From NCBI RefSeq assembly GCF_003148645.1, contig NZ_QGGP01000002.1, positions 5,001 to 69,000 on the forward strand: DNA of 64,000 bases, in the 5' to 3' direction. Position 1 is the stretch's first letter. The number at the start of each line of letters is the position of its first letter. The notes under the pieces are model-generated. The model ran no database searches. It saw nothing but the letters and a program-made list of their open reading frames with translations, and had not been told where the DNA came from. The position numbers and the translations under genes are program-made. This document shows, in pieces, positions 31,573 through 40,659 of this stretch. The stretch is from Xanthomarina spongicola. GTDB taxonomy: Bacteria > Bacteroidota > Bacteroidia > Flavobacteriales > Flavobacteriaceae.

Positions 31573-32268
31573 ATGGTTCAACTTTTATATACATCTTTAA
31601 TTCTTGGAATTGTAAATTCATATATTTTTGAATTATTAGAGTTATTGATTGTTCCATTAATAACAATAGTTTATTTAATTAAAATTAAAGAGAAATCAAT
31701 TCTTTTCACATTGTTTCTTGTAACTTATTCAATATCAGATCTTATAAATTTGATAGATCAAGATAGGCTTTATGAGCTTATATATTTTACTTGTAATTGT
31801 CTTTATATACTATCGTATCTGTTTTTGTTATTTGAAATTTTAAAAACAATAAAATTTAAAACTATTCTAAAAAAATTCTCTACACATTTTGTGGTTTTGT
31901 TGTTACTTAATTTATATATCATTTTTGTAATGGCAACAATTATAAATCCAATAGACTTTGAAACAAGCTATCTAGGATCTGTAAGAATAATTGAACATCT
32001 ATATAATTTTGTATTACTTTCTTTATTAAGTATGTCTTTTTTAAACTATTTATTACACGAAGACACTAAATCTCTTCTTATGTTTTGTGGATGTTTAGCT
32101 ATAACATTTTCTGAGCTCTTATTAATTGGGTACTACTACCTTTCTGAACAAATGGAGGCGCTTGGATTTGTTTCTACTTTACTGAATGTTTGTGCTTTTA
32201 TTCTTTTCTATTTTCAAGCAAGTATTAAAGCAAATAGAGATAGCACAAGTAGCGTTATAAATTATTAA
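31573..32268 (+). CDS. YhhN-like membrane protein, paralogue 1
   Basis: 231 aa, about eight hydrophobic helices. The layout is that of YhhN/TMEM86 lysoplasmalogenase-like proteins: a -V-P-L- segment after the first helix, an acidic residue in helix 3 (TYSISDLINL) and a second one late in the chain (AITFSELLLIGYYYL). Here the TKP motif seen in paralogue 3 is replaced by LELLIVPL, and the second acidic residue is Glu. It is the first of three tandem paralogues with separate promoters. Remote family assignment by motif pattern; lysoplasmalogenase activity should not be assumed. Confidence 0.6.
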   Translation: MVQLLYTSLILGIVNSYIFELLELLIVPLITIVYLIKIKEKSILFTLFLVTYSISDLINLIDQDRLYELIYFTCNCLYILSYLFLLFEILKTIKFKTILKKFSTHFVVLLLLNLYIIFVMATIINPIDFETSYLGSVRIIEHLYNFVLLSLLSMSFLNYLLHEDTKSLLMFCGCLAITFSELLLIGYYYLSEQMEALGFVSTLLNVCAFILFYFQASIKANRDSTSSVINY

Positions 32269-32417
32269 AAATTTCGACAATTAGTTAATTGCAATTATTG
32301 CAGTATATATAAGGGTTTTTTATTAAAATTAGATAATCGTAAAAAGGAGTATTCATATAAATAAATAAAAAATATCGTTAAAGTGTATATTTTTATCGTT
32401 TAATTGTAATTTTTGTG

Positions 32418-32425
32418 TATATTTG
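32418..32425 (+). promoter_or_regulatory. TAnnTTTG -10 element before YhhN-like gene 2
   Basis: TATATTTG, 18 nt before the ATG of the second paralogue. Confidence 0.6.
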
Positions 32426-32443
32426 CTTTCAAATGAATACTAA

Positions 32444-33169
32444 ATGATTTTAACCAAATCAAATATTTTAATAGTTTCAATAATTTTACTCTGTTTTTCT
32501 TTTGCTCTTTGCGAGCTCCAAGGAGAATACTTCCTTTCTAGTATTTCCAAGTCTTTTATAGTTCCTTTATTTACATTGCTTTACTTTCTTAATGTTCAAA
32601 ATAAATCGCCATATTTCTCATGGTTTTTAATTTTATTTTCAATCTCAGAATTAATGGTATTTGCTGAATTCTATATAGATTCTGAAAAAGCTTTCGATGT
32701 CTATTACATGTTTGGAAATTTATTATATATTATTGCTTATATATTGTTGCTTATAGAGGTTTGCAAAAGCCTAAATTTTAAATCAGTTCTTAAAAATTAT
32801 AAAGCACATTTGGTTGTACTTTCCATTCTTAATATTTATATGGTTTATGTATTAATTACAATTGTTGATCCATTTTTATTTAATAATTCATTTATGATAG
32901 GGATTGAGTTGACCTATAATATTGTTATGTTGTTGTTACTTACTTTTTCATTAATTGCCTATTTTTATAATGACAACAAAAAGTCTTTGGCTCTATTTTT
33001 AGGATCTTTAAGTATTGTATTCTCAGAGGTTGTACAGATTGCTTATTTCTACATAGCAGATAAAGATTTATTAAATTTCATATCAACAGTCTTATTTGTT
33101 TTAGCATTTAGTTTTTATTATTACCATTCTAGAATAAAAATTGAACAAGGTTTTAGAGCCATTTCTTAA
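32444..33169 (+). CDS. YhhN-like membrane protein, paralogue 2
   Basis: 241 aa, about eight hydrophobic helices, clearly alignable with paralogue 1 over most of its length (compare SISELMVF with SISDLINL, FKSVLKNYKAHLVVLSILNIY with FKTILKKFSTHFVVLLLLNLY, and IVFSEVVQIAYFYI with ITFSELLLIGYYYL). Both membrane acidic residues are Glu. The KSFIVPLF segment corresponds to TKPLFVPVF of paralogue 3. Own TATATTTG element; spacers of 175 and 129 bp argue against one transcript. Function unknown. Confidence 0.6.
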   Translation: MILTKSNILIVSIILLCFSFALCELQGEYFLSSISKSFIVPLFTLLYFLNVQNKSPYFSWFLILFSISELMVFAEFYIDSEKAFDVYYMFGNLLYIIAYILLLIEVCKSLNFKSVLKNYKAHLVVLSILNIYMVYVLITIVDPFLFNNSFMIGIELTYNIVMLLLLTFSLIAYFYNDNKKSLALFLGSLSIVFSEVVQIAYFYIADKDLLNFISTVLFVLAFSFYYYHSRIKIEQGFRAIS

Positions 33170-33264
33170 TAATTGACTTCTCATTTACAATTCTAATACA
33201 TCTTATTTCATAATTTTTTAACATACTTTTCGATGAACTGCACGTTATTATCGTTGTAATTAAT

Positions 33265-33272
33265 TATATTTG
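33265..33272 (+). promoter_or_regulatory. TAnnTTTG -10 element before YhhN-like gene 3
   Basis: TATATTTG, 26 nt before the GTG start of the third paralogue. Confidence 0.55.
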
Positions 33273-33298
33273 TTTCAACCTACTTATGAATTACTACT

Positions 33299-34078
33299 GT
33301 GAAAGAATGGCTAAAAATTAGTTATAACAGGATATTTTTGTGTGTTCTGTGTATACTTATCCTAATGAATGTGCTCGCTACTTTAAGTGAAAGTGGCTTG
33401 TTATTACAAATTACAAAACCTCTATTTGTTCCTGTTTTTATTATGTATTATTTTATAAAAAATAGATACTTAAGTTTTGTTTTTATTCTGTTTTTAGTCT
33501 TTTCGTTTATAGGTGATTTTTCATCTGTTTTTTCTTCAAATAATTCAATTTTAAAATTTTCAAGTCTCATTTATTTCTTAAGTTATTTATCACTTATTGT
33601 ATACACTATTTCTAAGTTTAAGCGTGTAAGAATAGATATGATTATTGCCTTATATTTACTAATAGTAGTAAGTATAAATTCTTATTTTATATATGAATTA
33701 TTCTCGATTATGAAATCGCAAATTTCAGATCCCTTAGAGGTTTCTTTATTTGCTGCAAAAAGTGTGTCTTTAATTGTATTAACGTTTTTATCGTTTGTAG
33801 TTTATTTAAATTCAGATACAAAGCAGTCTATCCTTTTCTTACTAGTAGCTTTATGTTTTGTGTTTTCAGATGTATTGCACTATATAAGTAATTATTACAT
33901 TTACAATTGGAGTTTTGTAATGTTAGATCGTGTACTGCATGTGGTTGGATTGTTTTTCTTTTTCAATTACATTATTGGTGAAAACAGGATAAGAAAAAGA
34001 CAAATTGTAAAGGAAAGAATAGAAGCTGAATCCTCGAATAATTCTGAAACGTCTTTAATAGCTTTAACTAGACAATAA
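33299..34078 (+). CDS. YhhN-like membrane protein, paralogue 3
   Basis: 259 aa from a GTG start; the nearby ATG at 33286 is out of frame. It is the most family-like of the triplet: ITKPLFVPVFIMYYF matches the TKP-L-hydrophobic opening, VFSFIGDFSSVF has the Gly-Asp pair of helix 3, and LCFVFSDVLHYIS has the Ser-Asp late in the chain. Eight or so membrane helices, then a charged C-terminal tail of ~35 residues. Its 3' end overlaps the convergent metallophosphatase gene by 11 bp. Function unknown; YhhN/TMEM86 relatives hydrolyse the vinyl ether of lysoplasmalogens. Confidence 0.65.
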   Translation: MKEWLKISYNRIFLCVLCILILMNVLATLSESGLLLQITKPLFVPVFIMYYFIKNRYLSFVFILFLVFSFIGDFSSVFSSNNSILKFSSLIYFLSYLSLIVYTISKFKRVRIDMIIALYLLIVVSINSYFIYELFSIMKSQISDPLEVSLFAAKSVSLIVLTFLSFVVYLNSDTKQSILFLLVALCFVFSDVLHYISNYYIYNWSFVMLDRVLHVVGLFFFFNYIIGENRIRKRQIVKERIEAESSNNSETSLIALTRQ

Positions 34079-34985
34079 TAGATGTGCCATTAACTGTCTT
34101 GTTTTTGTCTATATCGAAAAAGAAGTCTATTCTACCTAAATTTATTCCATAACATCCAACTTGATTAACAAGCACATTTTTACCCTCTATATTTTTAGTA
34201 ATAGTTGGTTTTGGTAAAAATGTATGTGTATGTCCACCTATAATTAAATCGATATTTTTTGTGCTTGCAGCTAATTTTAAATCGCTAGGTCTTTCTGGAT
34301 AATTGGTATAATTATAACCTAAATGAGATAAGCAGATTACTAAATCGCAATGTTCCTCTTCTTTAAGGATACGACTCATGTCTTGAGCAATTTCTGTTGG
34401 ATTTAAATATACAGTCTCTTTGTAAAGATCTTTTAAAACTAAACCATCGAGCATAATGCCTAAACCGAAAACACCTATTTTAATACCATCTCTTTTAAAT
34501 ACTTTATAAGGTTTTACATGAGTATCCATAATGGTGTTTGAGAAATCATAATTAGCTGATAAGAAAGCAAATTCTGCATGTGGTAATTGGGCATATAAGC
34601 CATCAATTCCATTATCGAAATCATGATTTCCAATAGTTGCAGCATCATACTTTAACTTACTCATAAGCTTAAATTCAATTTCACCACCATAATAATTGAA
34701 ATATGGTGTGCCTTGAAAAATATCTCCAGCATCTAATAATAATGTATTTGGGTTTTCATTTCTTATGGATTGAACTAAACTAGCTCTTCTTGCTACACCA
34801 CCTTTATTTGGATTTCTACCATCTTCTGGTCCAAAAGGATCGATATGGCTATGTACGTCGTTGGTATGTAAAATAGTTATTTTAGTTGCTTTTTCAGACG
34901 CTTTAAAGCTAGGTAAAGTTATTCCGCCAATAGTAGTAAGTGCTGCTGCAGCAGTAGTTTGTTGAATGAAATATCTTCGTTTCAT
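34068..34985 (-). CDS. Metallophosphatase, N-terminal half of a split 5'-nucleotidase
   Basis: 305 aa. It opens with a twin-arginine-like signal (MKRRYFIQQTTAAAALTTIGG) and continues with a calcineurin-type phosphoesterase domain holding all metal motifs: HTNDVHSHIDP, LLDAGDIFQG, IGNHDFDNG, CLSHLG and GGHTHTF. This is the catalytic domain of UshA-type 5'-nucleotidases, which hydrolyse nucleotides in the periplasm. The substrate-binding C-terminal domain is missing and is encoded by the adjacent upstream gene (4-bp spacer, same strand). Confidence 0.92.
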   Translation of the reverse strand: MKRRYFIQQTTAAAALTTIGGITLPSFKASEKATKITILHTNDVHSHIDPFGPEDGRNPNKGGVARRASLVQSIRNENPNTLLLDAGDIFQGTPYFNYYGGEIEFKLMSKLKYDAATIGNHDFDNGIDGLYAQLPHAEFAFLSANYDFSNTIMDTHVKPYKVFKRDGIKIGVFGLGIMLDGLVLKDLYKETVYLNPTEIAQDMSRILKEEEHCDLVICLSHLGYNYTNYPERPSDLKLAASTKNIDLIIGGHTHTFLPKPTITKNIEGKNVLVNQVGCYGINLGRIDFFFDIDKNKTVNGTSIIV

Positions 34986-34989
34986 ATGT

Positions 34990-35751
34990 TTATTTTTTTA
35001 ATTTAATAAACCTGTCATCTATAACAGGATTTATAGTATCAACCTTTGCAAAATAATCTAAAAAGGCATTACGTATTTTATAATTTAAAATAAATAAGCT
35101 ATCGTTAGGTTGAAAGAAGGTCATAGAATCTCCTCCATTATATAAATAATCGTTAGTAGCTACATAATATGTTTTAGAGGCTTCAATTGGCTTGTTGCTT
35201 ATACTAGTTTCAACTAGATTAAAATCTTCATCAACAACTACTTTTAATTTAGAAATGGGATGCGCTCTTTTAGCTTCAAGTAAATAAGTTATTAATTGAT
35301 TAATGCTACTTCCTTTAAGGCCAACAACAACAATACTGTTTTCGAAAGGCATAATTTCGTAAGCTGTTCTGGTAGTAACATTTCCTTTAGAAATTATAGA
35401 TCTTATACCTCCATGATTTACTAAAACCATATCAATATCTTTTCCAGTCCTTTGTTTAAAAACAGGGTTTGCTTGCTCGAAAATTACATCAGCAAATAGA
35501 TTACCAATAGCTGTATTTAACTCACCATCACTTTTGGAATAGGTGTCAACCGAATAAGCCAGAACACTATCTAATTCTTTATTTACATGTTCTCTATAAG
35601 GCTTAACAAATGCTTCAATTTCTAGATCTGATTCTAAACTGTCTGAGATAGAAATTTGCTTCCCTTCAATACGTGTAAGGTGTTGTGGCTCCTGTTTACA
35701 GCTAAAAAAGAAAACTATAAAAAGAATAAAAAAAAGTGACTTATAATTCAT
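34990..35751 (-). CDS. 5'-nucleotidase C-terminal-domain lipoprotein
   Basis: 253 aa. Lipoprotein signal MNYKSLFFILFIVFFFSC with Cys18, then a 5_nucleotid_C domain: SDGELNTAIGNLFADVIFEQA, VLVNHGGIRSII (the Asn-His-Gly-Gly-x-Arg nucleoside-binding segment), AYEIMPFENSIVVVGL, YYVATNDYLYNGGDSM. In UshA this domain follows the metallophosphatase domain in one chain; here it is a separate protein encoded before it. The two products probably assemble at the periplasmic side of a membrane. Confidence 0.92.
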   Translation of the reverse strand: MNYKSLFFILFIVFFFSCKQEPQHLTRIEGKQISISDSLESDLEIEAFVKPYREHVNKELDSVLAYSVDTYSKSDGELNTAIGNLFADVIFEQANPVFKQRTGKDIDMVLVNHGGIRSIISKGNVTTRTAYEIMPFENSIVVVGLKGSSINQLITYLLEAKRAHPISKLKVVVDEDFNLVETSISNKPIEASKTYYVATNDYLYNGGDSMTFFQPNDSLFILNYKIRNAFLDYFAKVDTINPVIDDRFIKLKK

Positions 35752-35795
35752 GATGAAACATCTGTGTTTTAATAATATGTTGTGAGTACTTTTAT

Positions 35796-35803
35796 TACCT
35801 TTG
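35796..35803 (+). promoter_or_regulatory. TAnnTTTG -10 element of the DUF6913-dapA operon
   Basis: TACCTTTG followed by TTG, 19 nt before the start codon, between divergent genes. Confidence 0.55.
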
Positions 35804-35822
35804 TTGAAAGCATAAAGATATA

Positions 35823-36347
35823 ATGATTTTAAAGGGTTTAAAAGAAAAATCTATTAAAAAGAATTTAAATTTAATTTTAAAGACTAGAGTAGTTGACTCA
35901 AGTAACAACAAGATTGAAACTTTAGGAATTTTATTAAATGCTGATGAAACTAATGATTTTGAAACATTAAAAACCATAGCTGAAACTTTAAATGTTAGAC
36001 CAAATAAATTAAAAATTATAGCGTTTACAACATCTAAAAAAGAGGTTACTTATTCTTGGAATGTTTGCTTTAACCAAAAAGATTTTAATTGGAAAGGCAA
36101 AATTAATAATGTTGAGTTACAATCTTTTTTAGATACAAAATTCGATATTTTAATTAGTTATTATTCTGAAGATGTATTAGAATTAAAGTATTTAACGGCT
36201 GCATCTAATGCTAAATTTAAAGTAGGGATTTTTCAAAACGATAAACGTATTAACGATTTAATAATAAAAACTGATTTTAAGAATATTAAAGCCTTTAAAA
36301 CGGAACTTTTAAAATACGTAACTGTATTAAATAAAATTAAAAAATGA
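35823..36347 (+). CDS. DUF6913 family protein
   Basis: 174 aa, lysine-rich, no signal peptide or membrane segment. The pattern [12 protein letters not shown] at the start, the central [12 protein letters not shown] and [30 protein letters not shown] fit the DUF6913 family, common upstream of dapA in Flavobacteriia. Function unknown. The ATGA overlap with dapA (4 bp) shows tight co-expression with lysine/diaminopimelate synthesis. Confidence 0.75.
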   Translation: MILKGLKEKSIKKNLNLILKTRVVDSSNNKIETLGILLNADETNDFETLKTIAETLNVRPNKLKIIAFTTSKKEVTYSWNVCFNQKDFNWKGKINNVELQSFLDTKFDILISYYSEDVLELKYLTAASNAKFKVGIFQNDKRINDLIIKTDFKNIKAFKTELLKYVTVLNKIKK

Positions 36348-37222
36348 AGAACAAATTAACTGGATTAGGCATTGCCATTGTAACACCTTTTAAGAAAGAT
36401 TTAAGTGTAGATCATGAAGCTCTTGAAAAACTTGTAAATTATAATATAGAAAATGGTACAGATTATATTGTAATTAGTGGAACCACTGGAGAAAGTGTAA
36501 CTGTAACAAAGCAAGAAAAAAAAGAAATAATTAACACAATTGTTATGTCTAACAATAATCGAGCGCCTTTAGTCCTAGGTATAGGAGGAAATAATACAGC
36601 AGAAATAATTGAAGAATTAAAAGCTACAGATTTTAGTCATATTTCAGCTATTTTATCTGTGTCTCCTGCATATAGTAAGCCAACTCAAGAAGGCATCTAT
36701 CAGCATTTTAAGGCTATTTCTATGGCTTCACCAGTACCAATTATTTTATATAATGTTCCTGGTAGAACATCATCAAACATGCTACCTGAAACAGTTGTAA
36801 GATTAGCTTCAGAATTCGAAAATATTGTGGCTATTAAAGAAGCAGCAGGAAATATGTCGCAATACTTTCAATTAATAAAAAATAAACCAAAAGATTTTTT
36901 AGTTATTTCTGGAGACGACGACCTAGCATTACCAGTAACTTTAGCAGGAGGAGCTGGAGTTATTTCTGTTATAGGACAAGCATTTCCAAAGCAATTTTCT
37001 AGAATGATTCACTTAGGCTTAGAAGGAAAAGCCAAGGAAGCTTATAAAATTCATTACTCATTTTTAGAGATTATAAGTTTAATTTTTGCTGAAAATAATC
37101 CAGCAGGAATTAAAGCTGTTTTAGAGCAACTAAAACTAACAAACAATACAGTAAGATTACCACTAGTTATTGCATCAAATTCTTTAAAAGAAAAGATTGC
37201 AAGTTTTATTAAAAATTTTTAG
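36344..37222 (+). CDS. dapA: 4-hydroxy-tetrahydrodipicolinate synthase
   Basis: 292 aa TIM-barrel aldolase of the DHDPS/NAL family. It condenses pyruvate and aspartate semialdehyde in the first committed step of lysine/DAP synthesis. Schiff-base Lys165 (VAIKEAAGN), Tyr136 ([10 protein letters not shown]) and the GTTGES loop with Thr47-Thr48 are all present. Full length. Coupled to the DUF6913 gene. dapF is in a separate operon at 16182. Confidence 0.97.
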   Translation: MKNKLTGLGIAIVTPFKKDLSVDHEALEKLVNYNIENGTDYIVISGTTGESVTVTKQEKKEIINTIVMSNNNRAPLVLGIGGNNTAEIIEELKATDFSHISAILSVSPAYSKPTQEGIYQHFKAISMASPVPIILYNVPGRTSSNMLPETVVRLASEFENIVAIKEAAGNMSQYFQLIKNKPKDFLVISGDDDLALPVTLAGGAGVISVIGQAFPKQFSRMIHLGLEGKAKEAYKIHYSFLEIISLIFAENNPAGIKAVLEQLKLTNNTVRLPLVIASNSLKEKIASFIKNF

Positions 37223-37313
37223 AAAAGTTAAATTATACTTAATCCTTGTATTATGCTAGTTGAAGCAATTATTTTAGCTGAATAAAATATTTTTAAAATC
37301 CATATTAATAGCT

Positions 37314-37321
37314 TAATTTTG
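37314..37321 (+). promoter_or_regulatory. TAnnTTTG -10 element of the bamD operon
   Basis: TAATTTTG followed by C, 17 nt before the bamD ATG. Confidence 0.55.
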
Positions 37322-37338
37322 CATCCTGTTTAAAAATT

Positions 37339-38151
37339 ATGAAGAAACTTTTTTATTTATTTATAACTTTCACTGTATTAAGTTCTTGTAGTCAATACCA
37401 GAAAGCTTTAAAAAAGCCTGATGTTGGCGAGAAATTTAGAGTAGGGGAAGAAATGTATAATAAAGGCAAATTTGCGAAAGCAAATAAACTTTTTGCTCAA
37501 ATAGTTCCTAATTATAGAGGAAAACCTCAAGCTGAAAAATTGATGTTTCTTTATGCTAAGACTTATTTCGAAATGAAAGATTATTACTTAGCAAGTTATC
37601 AATTTGAAAGATTCGCTTCAGCATATCCTCAAAGTGAGAAAGTTGAAGAGGCATCTTTTTTAAGTGGAAAGAGTGCTTATATGCTTTCTCCAGTTTATTC
37701 TAAAGATCAAACAGAAACTAGAGATGCTATTGAAAAGCTTCAATCTTTTATAAACCTATATCCTGAATCTGAATTTTTAGCAGATGCAAATGAGCTTGTT
37801 AGAGAATTAGATTTTAAATTAGAAAGAAAAGCATTCGAAATAGCTAAACAATACAATAAAATTGCAGGCTATAATGGAGATTATACAGCATCTATAAAAG
37901 CATTCGATAATTTTATTTTAGATTTCCCAGGTTCTACATATAGAGAAGAAGCTTATTTTTACAAATTAGATTCAGCCTTTAAAATGGCAATGAACAGTGT
38001 TGAAACAAAAAAGGAAGAACGTTTAGAAAACGTTAAGTTGCATCATAAAAACTATAAAAAGAATTATAGTGAATATGAGCGTATGGAAGATGCAGATAAG
38101 ATGATTGAAGAAGTGATTAAAGAATTAGAAAAATATAGAACTAAAAGCTAA
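37339..38151 (+). CDS. bamD: Outer-membrane assembly lipoprotein BamD
   Basis: 270 aa. Lipoprotein signal ending LSSC with Cys17, then five TPR-like helical repeats (for example YNKGKFAKANKLFAQIVPNYRG; DYYLASYQFERFASAYPQSEK; ASIKAFDNFILDFPGSTYREE). BamD is the essential partner of BamA in beta-barrel insertion. It starts an operon with rpoZ (10-bp spacer), coaBC, a DUF4835 gene and probably recN, an order common in Bacteroidota. Confidence 0.95.
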   Translation: MKKLFYLFITFTVLSSCSQYQKALKKPDVGEKFRVGEEMYNKGKFAKANKLFAQIVPNYRGKPQAEKLMFLYAKTYFEMKDYYLASYQFERFASAYPQSEKVEEASFLSGKSAYMLSPVYSKDQTETRDAIEKLQSFINLYPESEFLADANELVRELDFKLERKAFEIAKQYNKIAGYNGDYTASIKAFDNFILDFPGSTYREEAYFYKLDSAFKMAMNSVETKKEERLENVKLHHKNYKKNYSEYERMEDADKMIEEVIKELEKYRTKS

Positions 38152-38161
38152 ATACAATAAA

Positions 38162-38491
38162 ATGGATTTAAAAAAAATCAAAGCTCCTGTTAACACTATT
38201 ACTTATAATAGAAATAAAATAGATGCAGAAACGCAAAATATCTATGAGTCTATCTCTATTATATCTAGAAGAGCAGAGCAAATTAATTCTGAAATTAAAA
38301 AAGAATTAATAGAAAAGCTTGAAGAATTTGCTACTTTTAACGATAGTCTTGAAGAGATTTTCGAGAACAAAGAGCAAATTGAAGTTTCTAAATTTTACGA
38401 AAAACTTCCTAAACCACATGCATTAGCGGTTCAGGAATGGTTAGATGGTAAAATTTATTATAGAAACACTGAAGACGATATTCAAGAATAA
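38162..38491 (+). CDS. rpoZ: DNA-directed RNA polymerase subunit omega
   Basis: 109 aa of the RNA polymerase Rpb6/omega type seen in Bacteroidota: TYNRNKIDAETQNIYESISIISRRAEQIN matches the omega helix that packs on beta', followed by helices with KFYEKLPKPHALAVQEWLDGKIYY. Small acidic C-terminal tail. The omega subunit helps assemble beta' and stabilise the core enzyme. Positioned between bamD and coaBC (5-bp spacer), as elsewhere in the phylum. Confidence 0.92.
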   Translation: MDLKKIKAPVNTITYNRNKIDAETQNIYESISIISRRAEQINSEIKKELIEKLEEFATFNDSLEEIFENKEQIEVSKFYEKLPKPHALAVQEWLDGKIYYRNTEDDIQE

Positions 38492-38496
38492 ATAAT

Positions 38497-39705
38497 ATGT
38501 CAATATTAAGCGGCAAAAATATACTTTTAGGCATTAGTGCTGGTATTGCTGCTTATAAAACTGCTTCATTGGTTCGGCTTTTTATTAAAGCCGGAGCCAA
38601 TGTAAAAGTAGTAATTACTCCTTCTGCTAAAGATTTTGTTACACCTTTAACATTATCTACCTTATCCAAAAATCCCGTACATTCCACTTTTGTTGACAAT
38701 GCAGATGAAGATTTGTGGAATAATCATGTAGAATTAGGGCTTTGGGCAGACTTATTTGTTATTGCTCCAGCTACTGCAAATACTATGTCTAAAATGGCAA
38801 ATGGTGTTTGCGATAATTTACTTTTGGCTACCTATCTATCTGCTAAATGTCCAGTATATTTTGCTCCTGCAATGGATTTGGACATGTATAAGCATCCAAC
38901 TACAAAGCAATCTTTTAAAAGTTTAAAAAGTTTTGGTAATATTATTATTCCAGCTACAAGTGGTGAATTAGCCAGTGGATTAGTTGGTGAAGGTAGAATG
39001 GCCGAACCAGAAGATATTGTTGCTTTTATAGAAAAAGATATTATCAATAAATTGCCACTTCGTGGGAAGAAAGTATTAATTACAGCAGGACCAACTTACG
39101 AAGCCATAGATCCAGTTCGTTTTATTGGTAATCATTCTAGTGGAAAAATGGGCTTTGAAATTGCAAAAGCTTCAGCTAATCTTGGTGCTGAAGTCTTTTT
39201 AATTACTGGCCCAACACATCAAAAACTTCAGCATAGCTTAGTAAATGTCATTCCTGTTACTAGTGCAGAAGAGATGTATCTTGAAGCGCACAAATATTTT
39301 AAATCTGTTAATGTTGCCATTTTAGCAGCAGCTGTTGCAGACTATAAACCAATGCAAGTTGCTAATCAGAAAATAAAAAAGTCAGATTCAACGTTAGTAT
39401 TACAATTAGAGAAAACTAAAGATATATTAGGTTCATTAGGTAAAATTAAATCTAAACAGATTTTAGTAGGTTTTGCTCTAGAAACAGAAAATGAACTTGA
39501 AAATGCAAAAGCAAAACTAAAAAAGAAGAATTTAAATTTAATTGTGTTAAATTCGTTGAAAGATAAAGGAGCTGGTTTTAAAACCGAAACCAATAAGGTT
39601 ACCATTATCGACAACAAAAATACAGTTACAAAATATCAATTAAAGTCTAAGGCAGAAGTGGCTTCAGACCTTTTAAAAGAAATTATAAAACAGTTAGATG
39701 CGTAA
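38497..39705 (+). CDS. coaBC: Bifunctional phosphopantothenoylcysteine decarboxylase/synthetase
   Basis: 402 aa. The N-terminal FMN-dependent CoaC (about 1-180; ISAGIAAYKTASLVRLF, WADLFVIAPATANTMSKMANG, PAMDLDMYKHP) decarboxylates phosphopantothenoylcysteine, and the C-terminal CoaB (about 185-402; ITAGPTYEAIDPVRFIGNHS, ILAAAVADYKP) makes it. Both are steps of coenzyme A synthesis. The 3' end overlaps the DUF4835 gene by 8 bp. coaE lies in another operon at 49791. Confidence 0.97.
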   Translation: MSILSGKNILLGISAGIAAYKTASLVRLFIKAGANVKVVITPSAKDFVTPLTLSTLSKNPVHSTFVDNADEDLWNNHVELGLWADLFVIAPATANTMSKMANGVCDNLLLATYLSAKCPVYFAPAMDLDMYKHPTTKQSFKSLKSFGNIIIPATSGELASGLVGEGRMAEPEDIVAFIEKDIINKLPLRGKKVLITAGPTYEAIDPVRFIGNHSSGKMGFEIAKASANLGAEVFLITGPTHQKLQHSLVNVIPVTSAEEMYLEAHKYFKSVNVAILAAAVADYKPMQVANQKIKKSDSTLVLQLEKTKDILGSLGKIKSKQILVGFALETENELENAKAKLKKKNLNLIVLNSLKDKGAGFKTETNKVTIIDNKNTVTKYQLKSKAEVASDLLKEIIKQLDA

Positions 39706-40585
39706 AATTCTATTAATCTTAATGTTGTGTTTTAGCGTTTCGGCTTACACTCAAGAATTAAATTGTAATGTTGTTATTAATGCAGAACAGACAGGAAATC
39801 CAAATTTACCTGTATTCAAAACATTAGAAAAGCAAATAAGAGAGTTTGTAAACAATACCAAATGGACAAATAAAGAATTTACAAATCAAGAGCGAATAGA
39901 ATGCTCTATGTATATTAACATAACAGAATATGCAAGCGATGTTTTCAATGGTACAATCCAAGTGCAATCTTCTAGACCAGTTTACGGATCATCTTACACA
40001 TCTCCAGTACATAATATAAACGATAAAGATTTTACTTTTAGATATTTAGAGTTTCAGAATATGGTATATAATCCAAATCTTTTTGAAACAAATTTAATTT
40101 CGGTCTTAGCTTATCATGTATATATGGTTTTAGGTATCGATGCAGATACGTTTTCACCAAATGGAGGTCAAGAATATTTTAATCAAGCTCAAATTATTGT
40201 AAATTATTCACAAGGTGAAAATACAAAAGGGTGGAAATTAAGTGATGGAAATCAAAATAGATATACCTTAATAGATAATATGTTATCTCCAACTTTTGAA
40301 GACTATAGATCAACTATGTATAATTACCATAGAAATGGATTAGATATTATGCATAGTGACCAAAAAGAAGCTAAAACTAATATAGCTGATGCTATTATTA
40401 GTCTTGAAGCAATGAATAGAGTTAGACCAAATTCTTATATTTTAAGAACTTTTTTCGATGCTAAATCAGACGAGATTCAAGATATTTTTAGTTCTGGTCC
40501 AAATGTAGAAATTACAAAATTAATATCAGCTCTTAATAACGTGGCTCCAATGTATTCTAGTCAATGGAGAAATATTAAGTACTAA
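39698..40585 (+). CDS. DUF4835 family exported protein
   Basis: 295 aa. Signal peptide 1-18 (ending SAYTQ), then a domain typical of DUF4835: QELNCNVVINAEQTGNPNLPVFKTLEKQIREFVNNTKWT, LISVLAYHVYMVLGIDADTFSPNGG, SDGNQNRYTLIDNM, YRSTMYNYHRNGLDIM. No membrane anchor; periplasmic or outer-membrane associated. Its constant place between coaBC and recN in Bacteroidota suggests a conserved but unknown envelope role. Confidence 0.88.
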   Translation: MRKILLILMLCFSVSAYTQELNCNVVINAEQTGNPNLPVFKTLEKQIREFVNNTKWTNKEFTNQERIECSMYINITEYASDVFNGTIQVQSSRPVYGSSYTSPVHNINDKDFTFRYLEFQNMVYNPNLFETNLISVLAYHVYMVLGIDADTFSPNGGQEYFNQAQIIVNYSQGENTKGWKLSDGNQNRYTLIDNMLSPTFEDYRSTMYNYHRNGLDIMHSDQKEAKTNIADAIISLEAMNRVRPNSYILRTFFDAKSDEIQDIFSSGPNVEITKLISALNNVAPMYSSQWRNIKY

Positions 40586-40659
40586 ATTATTTTTCAAGAT
40601 ATATTTAGCATTTTCTTTTCTTAATATTAATTACCTTTAACCTAAATACTTGAATTGGT

